In this document: piece by piece, positions 1 to 8,134 of the stretch | Layout of the letters: every line of letters starts with the position of its first letter | How positions within the stretch are numbered: the stretch's first letter is position 1 | Origin: Litorivivens sp041619575 | Lineage (GTDB): Bacteria; Pseudomonadota; Gammaproteobacteria; Pseudomonadales; Spongiibacteraceae | DNA length: 15,383 nucleotides | NCBI GenBank assembly: GCA_041619575.1 | Contig: JBFKDP010000060.1 | Coordinates: 1-15,383 of the forward strand | Direction: 5' to 3' | Notes under the pieces: model-generated | What the model was told of the DNA's origin: nothing | What the model saw: only the letters and a program-made list of their open reading frames with translations | The model's database searches: none | Position numbers and translations under genes: made by a program

Positions 1-1133
1 GCATCCGTATCCACGGTGTAAGCACGGAAGGTGTCGGCATCAAATGGATTGCCGGCATTATCTGCACCACTGACGGATGCTGTGGCCGTACCGTCTACCA
101 GAGTACCGACAGCAGCCGCAGGAACCAATACACTGAAGGTGGTGTTATCCGCATTAACCGTGGTGTTGTAATCCACGCCACCAATACTCACGACAACGGC
201 ATCACCGCTCGATGCATCACCACTAACCGTGCCAGAAATGACGAGATCTGAATTGGATTCGATCGCGCTAATTATGTCGTCACCCGCGAGAACATCCATC
301 TCAACTGCAGCGGAAGCCACGAAATCAACTGTGAAGTCTCGACCCGTCTCGGCGAAAAATTCATTGCCCGCGTCATCGCTACCACGGACCGAAGCAGTCG
401 CAGTGCCGCTGGATAACGCGGCTGCGCTAGCGGCGGGTATTGTCAGATCAAACGAAATATTGTCAGCATTGACCGTGGTGGCGTAAGCGACCCCACCGAT
501 TGTTACTATCACAATGTCGCCAGCAGCAGCATCACCACCGACACTGCCACTCAAGTCAATATCATTGGCGGCTTCTATAGAATTGATAATATCGTCGCCG
601 GTAATTGGGTCGAGCTGGATAGTTGCTGCAGTTTCAGTATCAAACGCCGTCGAAGCAATAGCACCCCCGTCAGCAAGGGAGCCTATTGGTTCAATGCCAT
701 TTCCGCCGCTAGTGGAAAGGAGTCTTGAATCCACAGACCCTTCACGGCCTTCACGGTCGTATGTATTTGAAAAATTCAGAGTATCGTTCGATGCTCCGCC
801 GGGAACCCCGCCAGCGGTAGGATCAAGCTCTTCCAGATCGAGCCCTTCAAGAATCGCCTGCTGGAGGACAGCAACCCTGTCTACCTGGGAATCACTGTAT
901 TCTCCCCCGGCAAACGCGACAGATTCATCCAGCAAGATTGTCGCTTGCGAATCAATATGAAGCATTTCGCCGCTGTAGAAGGTAACTACTAACGACGATT
1001 CTTCACCTGTTGTCAGAATATCCCCGTCGCGTAAGCGGTCTCCAACATTCACAACGCGACTTACACCGCTGCTATCTTTAACCGTAACGGAACCGACCAA
1101 CTCGGATATATAACCAATCTGTGCGCCCAACAT
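1..1133 (-). CDS. lapA: LapA/BpfA-type giant biofilm adhesin, N-terminal part (runs off the left edge)
   Basis: Cell-surface adhesin exported by the neighbouring type I system. The visible 377 residues open with a retention module (about 1-100): a short beta-rich domain with the 'VNVGDRLRDGDIL' and 'SGEMLHID' segments typical of LapA-like proteins, which lodges the protein in the TolC pore. Next comes a flexible Gly/Asp-rich linker with the expected LapG cleavage region at residues 105-109 (P-T-A-G-G, bases 807-821), then two Ig-like repeats of 105 residues (from about 175 and 280). The second is cut by the window edge. The start at 1133 is supported by an AAGAAAGGG-type ribosome site 7 nt upstream. 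There is no classical signal peptide, as expected for type I secretion, where the signal is C-terminal and lies outside this window. The frame is open to base 1, so this is an edge-truncated gene, not a broken one. Total size and RTX repeats cannot be seen. Confidence 0.9.
   Translation of the reverse strand, partial: MLGAQIGYISELVGSVTVKDSSGVSRVVNVGDRLRDGDILTTGEESSLVVTFYSGEMLHIDSQATILLDESVAFAGGEYSDSQVDRVAVLQQAILEGLDLEELDPTAGGVPGGASNDTLNFSNTYDREGREGSVDSRLLSTSGGNGIEPIGSLADGGAIASTAFDTETAATIQLDPITGDDIINSIEAANDIDLSGSVGGDAAAGDIVIVTIGGVAYATTVNADNISFDLTIPAASAAALSSGTATASVRGSDDAGNEFFAETGRDFTVDFVASAAVEMDVLAGDDIISAIESNSDLVISGTVSGDASSGDAVVVSIGGVDYNTTVNADNTTFSVLVPAAAVGTLVDGTATASVSGADNAGNPFDADTFRAYTVDTD
3..611 (-). 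repeat. Two tandem Ig-like adhesin repeats, period 315 nt (105 aa)
   Basis: Within lapA, the motif G-D-D-I-I recurs at residues 179 and 284, exactly 105 residues apart. Each copy continues with a matching core: 'SGSVGGDAAAGD' against 'SGTVSGDASSGD', then 'IGGVAYATTVNADN' against 'IGGVDYNTTVNADN', then T-A-T-A-S-V and D-x-A-G-N. The copies are clearly homologous but not identical in DNA, so they are diverged repeats, not a recent duplication. They form the start of the extender region of the adhesin, and more copies are expected beyond the left edge. Confidence 0.85.
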
Positions 1134-1292
1134 AGCAATGCCCTTTCTTGACTGCTTTGTCAGGCTATCAAAACGAGTGAAAATGAAAATTGTACTGAAG
1201 TGCTACGTAGAAACCGAAATAACAGACCTCTATGTCTCACTTCCAGATATATGTGTAGAGAAGCGCAGCCTTCGACCCGGCTATATTGATTG
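1134..1292 (-). promoter_or_regulatory. lapA leader with a weak promoter candidate and an 8-bp palindrome
   Basis: This 159-nt gap separates luxR from lapA inside an otherwise very tight gene string. Reading the minus strand it holds a TACAAT -10-like hexamer (1189-1194, about 56 nt before the lapA start), with no good -35 at 16-18 nt. The perfect palindrome CTACGTAG (1203-1210) sits where an activator could bind. A ribosome site AAGAAAGGG lies at 1141-1149. A separate lapA promoter would allow the adhesin to be tuned apart from its export genes. This is inference from spacing and short motifs only. Confidence 0.25.
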
Positions 1293-1907
1293 CTATTCGT
1301 GTACTTTTTTCTCGTCGTTTAGATAGATGATTAGCTCCATTCTGTCTTTTATGTTTAGCTTTTCATAGATACGCGAGAGATGAGACTTTACTGTCCTTTC
1401 CGCAATACCAAACTCCTGAGCTACGTCTTTACTGGACCTTCCATCCGCGACGCTTTTGGCCACTTCGCGCTCTCTGGCAGTAAGTCTGCCGATCATAGTC
1501 TGCTGATGCTCTCTAACGTCCAGGGCATTTCCCGCAATCGCAAATACCTCCGATAACATAGCCGGAGGAAACCAACTCCCGCCACGCGATAACAGACTAA
1601 TCATCTGTTGATAGTGCGGCACGGCCATAAAGCTATTGCAGTATCCAGATGCGCCTGATTGCACATGCTTTACCAAGAGGGCGGTGGAGGGAATATCGTC
1701 CGCAATGGCCACGACAGCCAATTGAGTCGCAGCACGATTAATAAACTCAGTAAGGAGGGTGCTCGCAAAGGACGAAGCGTGAACAATATGCATCACATCC
1801 GAATCCGATAGCTTATCCAACTCCAGCCCATCAAAATGAGTCACGCGCAGAACGCGATCAAGGTGATTCCGGAAGGCTGGCGATTGTGAATATGCGTATA
1901 CGTTCAT
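1293..1907 (-). CDS. LuxR/FixJ-type transcription regulator with a degenerate receiver domain
   Basis: A 204-residue DNA-binding regulator. Residues about 1-125 have the length and hydrophobic pattern of a receiver domain, but no Asp can be placed at the phosphorylation site (the 'MHIVHASS' strand) and Asn replaces the usual Lys ('GASGYCNSF'). Phosphorylation control is therefore unlikely. Residues 138-198 are a clear LuxR-type helix-turn-helix ('LTAREREVAKSVADG', then 'AERTVKSHLSRIYEKLNI'). The overall build recalls CsgD and VpsT, biofilm-matrix regulators with atypical receivers. The VpsT c-di-GMP motif W-[FLM]-[TS]-R is not present: the local sequence is W112-F-P-P. The start codon abuts the lapC stop, and a GGAG ribosome site lies inside the 3' end of lapC, so translation is probably coupled. 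Its position directly before lapA makes the adhesin and its operon the likely targets (inference). Confidence 0.85.
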   Translation of the reverse strand: MNVYAYSQSPAFRNHLDRVLRVTHFDGLELDKLSDSDVMHIVHASSFASTLLTEFINRAATQLAVVAIADDIPSTALLVKHVQSGASGYCNSFMAVPHYQQMISLLSRGGSWFPPAMLSEVFAIAGNALDVREHQQTMIGRLTAREREVAKSVADGRSSKDVAQEFGIAERTVKSHLSRIYEKLNIKDRMELIIYLNDEKKVHE

Positions 1908-3248
1908 CTAGTTCTCCGTCAACGCTCGCTGCAAGCCCCGATTAATTGGCTTCATCAAATACGCCAATATACTTTTCTTACCCGTAATAATATCGGCTTC
2001 ACTGGTCATCCCGACTTTGATTGGGAGTACCGCGTCTGATTTCCCGAGATATGTCCTCTCAGGCAAAACCCGAACAACATAAAAACTGACCCCCTCCTCA
2101 TTGGTTATTGTATCCGCACTGACAAACGCGACCTTACCCGGCACACTGCCATGAATCGCAAAGTCATATGCCGAAAATTTAAGGCGGGTGGGTTGTCCAA
2201 CTTCTATCAAGGCAATATCCGCTGGTTTGATGTTAACCTCAATCAGCAGAGAATCCCCCAAGGGTACAATTTCAAGCACATGCTCACCCGGCTGAACCAC
2301 ACCACCAATAGAATTCGCGTGCAAGCGCTTCACAACGCCCTTAACCGGCGACCTGAGTGTCGTTCGACTGACCCGGTCTTCCAACGCGGTCTGTGTCTGC
2401 ACAATCCGCGAGAGCTCTGAATTGACTTCATTTAACTCCCGCTTTGCCTCGTTGCGAAAATCCAACTCAGTCTGACTCAACTTGCCACGGGCTTCTTCAA
2501 TGGAAGATTGCAGTCGTGGAATACTGATCGAGGCAATCTCCAGCTCTCCTTCCAATTCTGACTCGCGCTGCCGTAACTGAAGGAAATCAATCTCGCTGAT
2601 GATACGTTCGTCAACAAGCGGCTTCTTGATTGCGATTTCCTCTCGCACCAAGCCCAGTGCCTTTGCAAGCTGCCGTTGTTTTGAATGCGCCTCATCCAGG
2701 CTGCGTTGCTGCTGCTTAAGTTGCTGCTGGTAGATACTCAAAGTCTCGTATAACTGCTGGCGATTACTGTCAAAAAGACTTCTTTCCGAACGCAGTAATG
2801 CGGGAATCTCACTGACGATTTCCGGCTTTGCGTCAAATTCCTCGTCAAAGGCTTCAGCCTGCAGACGAATACTGCGAACAAGCAATTCATAGTACTTGAG
2901 TCGGTTTTCCTGAAATGAACTCGAAAACGCAACATCACTCAACTTGAGCAAGGGCTGATTGGCATCAACCAGTTCACCCTCGCTCACAAGAATTTCAGCA
3001 ACGACGCCACCTTCCAGACTTTGTACATTCTGCACCTGGCGCGATGGAATAACCCTGCCCTCACCTCTGACAGCCACATCAATGTCCGCCCAGGCCATCC
3101 AGAAAATAGCAGTGACAACCAGCAAGACGACAAGAGCAAGTGTGACGATCATGTAGGTAGGCGAGCGCTCTACAACTGCGGCGGAAAGACTGCGCATATA
3201 GTGAATATCACTATCCTGCCTCGCAGAGTTAACTCGATTCTTGATCAT
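1908..3248 (-). CDS. lapC: LapC, HlyD-family membrane fusion (adaptor) protein of type I secretion
   Basis: Periplasmic adaptor joining the LapB ATPase to the TolC-like outer-membrane channel for LapA export. The 446-residue length is normal for the family. A short cytoplasmic N-terminus is followed by one membrane helix (about 33-53), then the first half of the lipoyl domain ('GEGRVIPSRQVQNVQSLEGG' around 62-81). A long Gln/Glu-rich coiled-coil hairpin (about 110-295) follows, then the second lipoyl half ('LRSPVKGVVKRLHANSIGG') and the beta-barrel domain containing 'VQPGEHVLEIVPLGDSLLIE', the HlyD-type C-terminal signature region. The start is backed by a strong GGGAGGT ribosome site 8 nt upstream that overlaps the lapB stop; only 5 nt separate the two genes. 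All domains are intact. Confidence 0.93.
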   Translation of the reverse strand: MIKNRVNSARQDSDIHYMRSLSAAVVERSPTYMIVTLALVVLLVVTAIFWMAWADIDVAVRGEGRVIPSRQVQNVQSLEGGVVAEILVSEGELVDANQPLLKLSDVAFSSSFQENRLKYYELLVRSIRLQAEAFDEEFDAKPEIVSEIPALLRSERSLFDSNRQQLYETLSIYQQQLKQQQRSLDEAHSKQRQLAKALGLVREEIAIKKPLVDERIISEIDFLQLRQRESELEGELEIASISIPRLQSSIEEARGKLSQTELDFRNEAKRELNEVNSELSRIVQTQTALEDRVSRTTLRSPVKGVVKRLHANSIGGVVQPGEHVLEIVPLGDSLLIEVNIKPADIALIEVGQPTRLKFSAYDFAIHGSVPGKVAFVSADTITNEEGVSFYVVRVLPERTYLGKSDAVLPIKVGMTSEADIITGKKSILAYLMKPINRGLQRALTEN

Positions 3249-3253
3249 AGCGC

Positions 3254-5401
3254 CTACCTCCCGGTACGCTTCAAGAATTCAATGACGTCCGCTTTCGGGC
3301 CATCCATCACAACCCGGCCGGATTCCATAACGATCAGCCGCTCTACCAAATCAAGCATCGACATCTTGTGAGTAACCAGCAGCAGAGTTTTATCGCGGGT
3401 ATAATCAAACAGGCGCTGTTTAATCTGAAATTCGGTTGCGTTATCCATATTACTGGTAGGTTCGTCCAGCAGCACCAGCGATTCATTGAGCAACAGCGAA
3501 CGCCCAAGGGCGATGGCCTGTCGCTGTCCTCCAGACAGGCAGGCTCCCTGTTCGCCAACCTGGGTATCGTATCCCGACGGCAACTGATTAACGAACAAAT
3601 CCACACCGGAAAGGGCGGCCACTTCGAGCAAGCGGCGATCGTCGACCTGAGGATCACGATAGATCATATTATCCCGGATTGTGCCGCGCATCAGTTGCAC
3701 GTCTTGTGGTAGATAGCCTACATTCTGCCGTAGATCAGCCGGATCGATTTGCCCTAGATTAATCCCATCCAGTGAGATCGCTCCCTCACCAGGCTGGTAA
3801 AGACCAATTAGCAACTTCGCGAGCGTACTTTTGCCAGAGCCGACTTTCCCAATAATGCCTACATGTTCACCGGGCTGAACGGTAAAGGAGATGTCAACCA
3901 ATGACGCCTTTTCGGCCTCAGGATATGTAAACCCCACATGCTCTATTTCGACCAACCCGCCAAACTCTGGACGACGGACATACTGTTTGTTTTCGGGGCG
4001 CTCAACCGGCATGTTCATAACGCTATCCAATGCCTCGAAAGCGGCCCGCGTTTGCTGATACTGCGCGACCAGAGTAGCCACTTGTGCCATAGGCGCAACA
4101 GCTCGCGACGAGAGCATCACCACTGCTATCAAGCCACCCAGCGAGAGGGCCTGATCACTAATCTGATAAACCCCCAAAATAATGACACCAATGGTGTTTA
4201 TCTGCATAAAAAACTGAGTGACAACAGTAATTGAGTTCGATAGCAAACGTGAGCGCATAGACTTCTGCGCTATCTCACCGGAGGCCTCTTCCCAGGCCCA
4301 CTGTGCATGACTGGATGCTCCAAGTGCTTTCACTGTCTGGATATTTCGCAGGCTTTCTATGAGGTGGGAATTTTTATGCGCTGCCGCCTCTAGGGTTAAC
4401 TCAATACTCTCCCGCAAGGGCTTCATAATTGAAAAGCTATAGAGCAGTAACAGCGCTATCACGGAGACCGGAATTAGCACCAGAGGGCCGCCAATAAAGA
4501 ATATCAAAGCCAGTAACAGCAGACTAAAAGGTAAATCCACCACCGCACTCAGCGTGGAGGCGGAAAAAAAGTTACGAATGCTTTCGAACTCGCGCAGATT
4601 ATTGGCAAATGCACCGACACTCTTGGGCCAGTCAGACATTTTCAGGTTGAGCACCTGCTCAAACAAAATTGACGACATGATGACGTCACTTTTCTTGCCC
4701 GCAATCTCAAGAAAATAGGTCCTCATCAACCGCAAAAGCGCGTCAAACAGGTATACGACGACAACACCGGTGGCCAGCACCCACAGCGTCGAAAGCGCAT
4801 CGTTCGGCACGACTCTGTCATAGACATTCATGGTAAACAGTGGCGTAGCCACGACGAATACGTTAATTAGAATCGATGCAACAATCACACTGTAGAATGC
4901 ATCTTTGGATCGCTTTAACGCCCCCCAAAACCAATGATCACCGTTCTTTTCAACAGTCCTGCGTGACAACACATTCTGCTTGAAATTCTGCTTCAACAGA
5001 AAAGCAAAGCCTGTGTACGAGGCGCCTAGCTTGTCCAGCGCTATCCATTCAGAACCATCCTCGACTTCAGGAAAGATCACTCTGGCTTTTTGTGTGCTCG
5101 GGTCGATCTCATCGAGAATGCAGGCTTGCCGGTCCTTCAAAACCAGAATGCAGGGCAGGAGAAGATTCGATATCTGCGTGATCGGACGATCTACCAGGCG
5201 GGATGCAAAACCAGCACGCTTCGCAACACGCTGAAACATCCCCCTCGATTTTTCCACCGAAAAAAGTTCTGGCCCCTGTGCACCAGGCTCGACCGGCAAG
5301 CCCGAAATCAATGATTCTACCGAGATCGGGCGATTGTACAGCCGAGAAAAAATAACAAGGCAGTTGAGCAACGGGTCATAGGTTGCCTGATGATAGCTCA
5401 C
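3254..5401 (-). CDS. lapB: LapB, type I secretion ABC transporter ATPase with C39-like domain
   Basis: Inner-membrane ABC exporter that powers LapA secretion. Residues 1-135 form a C39-like domain in which the protease Cys appears replaced (Asp9-Pro10 near the expected site). It should bind, not cut, the substrate, as in HlyB. A transmembrane domain spans about 168-445, with hydrophobic helices around 170-190, 205-225, 290-325 and 400-430. The nucleotide-binding domain has Walker A 'GKVGSGKST' (518-526), Q-loop Gln566, signature 'LSGGQ' (622-626), Walker B 'LVLLDE' (642-647) and switch His678, all intact. The 715-residue length is normal. The start is GTG and overlaps the lapD stop by 4 nt (GTGA), so it is translationally coupled to the c-di-GMP receptor. 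Confidence 0.95.
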   Translation of the reverse strand: MSYHQATYDPLLNCLVIFSRLYNRPISVESLISGLPVEPGAQGPELFSVEKSRGMFQRVAKRAGFASRLVDRPITQISNLLLPCILVLKDRQACILDEIDPSTQKARVIFPEVEDGSEWIALDKLGASYTGFAFLLKQNFKQNVLSRRTVEKNGDHWFWGALKRSKDAFYSVIVASILINVFVVATPLFTMNVYDRVVPNDALSTLWVLATGVVVVYLFDALLRLMRTYFLEIAGKKSDVIMSSILFEQVLNLKMSDWPKSVGAFANNLREFESIRNFFSASTLSAVVDLPFSLLLLALIFFIGGPLVLIPVSVIALLLLYSFSIMKPLRESIELTLEAAAHKNSHLIESLRNIQTVKALGASSHAQWAWEEASGEIAQKSMRSRLLSNSITVVTQFFMQINTIGVIILGVYQISDQALSLGGLIAVVMLSSRAVAPMAQVATLVAQYQQTRAAFEALDSVMNMPVERPENKQYVRRPEFGGLVEIEHVGFTYPEAEKASLVDISFTVQPGEHVGIIGKVGSGKSTLAKLLIGLYQPGEGAISLDGINLGQIDPADLRQNVGYLPQDVQLMRGTIRDNMIYRDPQVDDRRLLEVAALSGVDLFVNQLPSGYDTQVGEQGACLSGGQRQAIALGRSLLLNESLVLLDEPTSNMDNATEFQIKQRLFDYTRDKTLLLVTHKMSMLDLVERLIVMESGRVVMDGPKADVIEFLKRTGR

Positions 5402-7317
5402 AGTATTTTCTCCGGGGGAGCCAGAATATTCCCCTGAAAGCCGTCAACGCCCATTGATTTTAACTCATTATAGAGCTTCACATCGTCAACCCCCACGGCT
5501 ATCAAGCGCATATCAAGCGTATGCGTGATGCCCCTAAAAGCACTATAACCCTCTTTCTCCGGATTAGCGCCGTAATCCTCCAGCACTTTTGCCCCAATTT
5601 TGACGTAATCAGGATTGATGGTACGCAGCAGATCAACAGACCCACTGAGGTCAAGGTGGTCAATGCCGAAACCTTGCCCTTGCGCTCTTACCTTATCTAC
5701 AAGCTCTTTGACCGATTCTGGGTGAGCAATCAACTGGCTGTGCTCGACCTCAATGACCAAGCGCAGTCGATACTTATTGCACGATTCGAGCAAATCCAGA
5801 AACTCGCGATACATCAATTCGTTTTCCAGATAAAGGCCCGGAAAGTTGAGAGCCAGAGGCTCACGACAACTCGCAAGCGCGGCCGGAAGCATTTGCAGTA
5901 TTGCCCGGTATATTTCAGCATCGCAGCCAAGCGACTTGGCCATCGGCATAAAGATACCAGCGGGTATCGCTTTGCCAGCGCCATCGTCGACTCGCACAAA
6001 AACCTCACGATGCAGCGTCAGGTTGGTGCGATCAAATACGCACTGGCCGACTAGGTAAAACCTGTGGTTATCCAGCGCATCATGGAACCAGACTCGCCAG
6101 GCTTCTTTGCCTTCCGGCAAGTCGTAGTTTTCCCCGGCAACACTACCCAATTGGTAGGGCCCGGAGGCTAATGCCTGATTAACTGACAGATCAAGACTGG
6201 CCAACAGTGACGTAATAGCGCCCCCGCCTGTGACTTCTGCCACACCCGCCGACAGAGAAACATCAGCAAGCCCGCCAGCAACGTTGAGCTTAAACTCACT
6301 AAACAGTGTCTGCACCAGACTCTCTACCGATGACCGGTCACGATTGATCAATACGGCAAATTCGTCTTCGCTCAACCTTGCACTAACCTGACCAGCCTCA
6401 TCACTGCCGAATTGATCCAATATCCGCGCAGTTTTCCTGAGAATCTCTTCTGCGCATTCAAACCCGTCACGCTGACAAAACTCTGAATAGCCTTGAATTT
6501 TGATCAGGGCCATCGCCCCCTGATAACTGGTTTTATCCGAGACAAGCCGATGCAACTCAGACAATAAGAATCGACGATTGCGCAAACCTGTGAGGTCATC
6601 GTAGTACAGTAGACTCTGATAGCGACTCCAGATCGCCTGCTGATCCTCAAAGTTGGATTTCACACTCCGTGTCAGCCGGTTCATTGCGCTGACGACCTCC
6701 TTCAATTCCTTCGTTCTGGGCATTTCGGTCTGCAGGGTAAAGTTGTTTTTCTGAATACCCTCCGCTTGCAGTGCAATGCTATGGAGGGGTTTCAGGATTC
6801 TATGCAGAGCGAACCACAATAACGCCAGCACCAGCAGAGAAACACAAAAAAACCAGAGCAATGTTGACACCATGCGCTGATAAAGCACCGCGTAGGCATA
6901 ACCCGGATGAAGCGATATCTCTATTGATCCGACAGGCATCCAACCACGCATCACATCGGCGCGCCCGACAGCAGTTTCCAGCCTAACTGTATCGACAAAC
7001 CAGTCGGGAACATTTTTAACACTTAGACTTCTCTGTTTTTCTTCGATAACGACACCATCCGGCGACGTCATACGAATCTGACTGTAATAGCCACTATCAA
7101 ATACGGCGTTGAACAAGGTTTCCAGAGCCGCGCCATCTTCATTGCTCTTTGTCGTTGATATCGAAATAGCCAGCACTGTCGCCGTGTCTTGGGCCGTGGT
7201 TTTCATTTGTCCACGCAACAAGGTTGTCGCCTGATTAAGATTATCGAGACAAACCAGCCCCAAGAGCAAAATGAACCCCATCGTTACCAATATGGCGATC
7301 TGCTTGAATAAGGTCAT
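5398..7317 (-). CDS. lapD: LapD, inner-membrane c-di-GMP receptor with degenerate GGDEF and EAL domains
   Basis: Transmembrane receptor that senses c-di-GMP inside and controls the LapG protease in the periplasm. The 639 residues run: first membrane helix (about 5-24); periplasmic LapD/MoxY-type domain with the conserved 'GWMPVGSIEISLHPGYAYA' (125-143), whose Trp126 matches the Trp reported to contact LapG; second helix (about 150-172); HAMP and signalling helix (about 173-235); GGDEF domain (about 238-395); EAL domain (about 405-635). The GGDEF motif reads L-S-E-D-E-F (315-320) and the EAL motif reads E-V-F (438-440), so neither cyclase nor phosphodiesterase activity is expected. This is the usual state for LapD, which only binds the nucleotide through its EAL domain. 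The gene starts within the last codons of lapG (ATGA overlap) and ends over the lapB start. Confidence 0.95.
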   Translation of the reverse strand: MTLFKQIAILVTMGFILLLGLVCLDNLNQATTLLRGQMKTTAQDTATVLAISISTTKSNEDGAALETLFNAVFDSGYYSQIRMTSPDGVVIEEKQRSLSVKNVPDWFVDTVRLETAVGRADVMRGWMPVGSIEISLHPGYAYAVLYQRMVSTLLWFFCVSLLVLALLWFALHRILKPLHSIALQAEGIQKNNFTLQTEMPRTKELKEVVSAMNRLTRSVKSNFEDQQAIWSRYQSLLYYDDLTGLRNRRFLLSELHRLVSDKTSYQGAMALIKIQGYSEFCQRDGFECAEEILRKTARILDQFGSDEAGQVSARLSEDEFAVLINRDRSSVESLVQTLFSEFKLNVAGGLADVSLSAGVAEVTGGGAITSLLASLDLSVNQALASGPYQLGSVAGENYDLPEGKEAWRVWFHDALDNHRFYLVGQCVFDRTNLTLHREVFVRVDDGAGKAIPAGIFMPMAKSLGCDAEIYRAILQMLPAALASCREPLALNFPGLYLENELMYREFLDLLESCNKYRLRLVIEVEHSQLIAHPESVKELVDKVRAQGQGFGIDHLDLSGSVDLLRTINPDYVKIGAKVLEDYGANPEKEGYSAFRGITHTLDMRLIAVGVDDVKLYNELKSMGVDGFQGNILAPPEKIL

Positions 7318-8039
7318 TTCGCTGCTCCATCCTCCAACTCTTCAAGAAGGTTCTTCCATTTACTGTTCTTAACACTGCCATTGGGCAACACCTGACCGAC
7401 ACCCGCCCCCGAGTCCGTTAGAAAGAATGATCGTGCGTTGAAACTGTAGACTGGCAGGAGGTCGCGGCGCTCCGTAGCCGGCACAATTCGCAGGTCATAA
7501 TTATCCAGAACCAACGGAACGCTGGACGGACTCTCAAAATAGGTAAGCACCATATGCGCAACATTCAGTTCTACCGCCTGAACATAGGTAAGGAAAAGCT
7601 TAGATTCAGGAACGCCTGCCGATCTCAAGGCATAGTACTTTGCGATAACATAATCCTCACAATCGCCACTGTTCCGACCAATAAACTCTTCCGGGCTAGC
7701 CCAGTAGTCCTTCTGCCCCCACTGGGTCTGATCATCAATATAGTGATAGCGATTGAAATGGCGATTGATCGCAACCAGCTTTTCCCGCTCGCTGAGTCGC
7801 TCAACCTCGGCTAAAAGCGTCTGCAGGCTTACTCCTCGCTCGTAGGCCGCCATTCCATAGCTCTCCCTCAGTTTTGCCAACATTTGACTATCAACAAGCG
7901 GGGCTGCGTAGAGTGAATATGTCATGCATAGGATCAGTAACGCGGCATGAACAGATCGCCACACGGCGAGCTCATCCCATTCGCTCCGTCTATAGGCGCC
8001 GTCCTGATCCCCCACCCTCAATGTCATAATTTTTTGCAC
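7314..8039 (-). CDS. lapG: LapG, periplasmic calcium-dependent cysteine protease (transglutaminase-like, BTLCP)
   Basis: Protease that cuts LapA just after its retention module and so frees the cell from the surface. LapD holds it inactive at high c-di-GMP. The catalytic triad is visible: Cys127 in 'GDCEDYV', His162 in 'AHMVL' and Asp179 in 'LVLDNYD'. Asp126 and Glu128, flanking the Cys, match residues known to bind calcium in LapG proteins. A membrane-type segment at about 30-46 serves as signal peptide or anchor; the N-terminus before it is longer than usual. The 241-residue start is GTG, backed by an AAGGA site 4 nt upstream; the in-frame ATG at codon 5 is less well placed. The 95 nt before it, back to the TolC-OmpA gene, show no terminator. 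The stop overlaps the lapD start. Confidence 0.93.
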   Translation of the reverse strand: MQKIMTLRVGDQDGAYRRSEWDELAVWRSVHAALLILCMTYSLYAAPLVDSQMLAKLRESYGMAAYERGVSLQTLLAEVERLSEREKLVAINRHFNRYHYIDDQTQWGQKDYWASPEEFIGRNSGDCEDYVIAKYYALRSAGVPESKLFLTYVQAVELNVAHMVLTYFESPSSVPLVLDNYDLRIVPATERRDLLPVYSFNARSFFLTDSGAGVGQVLPNGSVKNSKWKNLLEELEDGAAK

Positions 8040-8134
8040 GCTTTCCTTTGCAATTCATAACGGTGTCGCGCCTCTGCTGAGTTACGCGCTAGCTACAATC
8101 CACTAGGCGGGAAGGCTCAGCTGCTCACAAACAC

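Noticed and set aside
3..611. Tandem repeat considered as a mobile or CRISPR-like array
   Set aside because: The period is a multiple of three, preserves the lapA frame and encodes Ig-like domains; there are no short direct repeats with spacers.
514..960. Long plus-strand open frame opposite lapA
   Set aside because: It lies antisense to the adhesin coding frame, has a Ser/Pro-rich composition produced by the repeat codons, and resembles no family.
1138..1326. Plus-strand 62-codon frame across the lapA leader
   Set aside because: No ribosome site or family similarity; it overlaps the 3' end of luxR and the probable lapA leader.
3343..3712. Overlapping open frames on both strands inside lapB
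   Set aside because: They lie across the intact ATPase motifs of LapB in other frames and carry no family features.
5398..7317. LapD as an active diguanylate cyclase or phosphodiesterase
   Set aside because: Both signature motifs are degenerate (L-S-E-D-E-F and E-V-F), and the periplasmic domain and gene order fit the receptor role.
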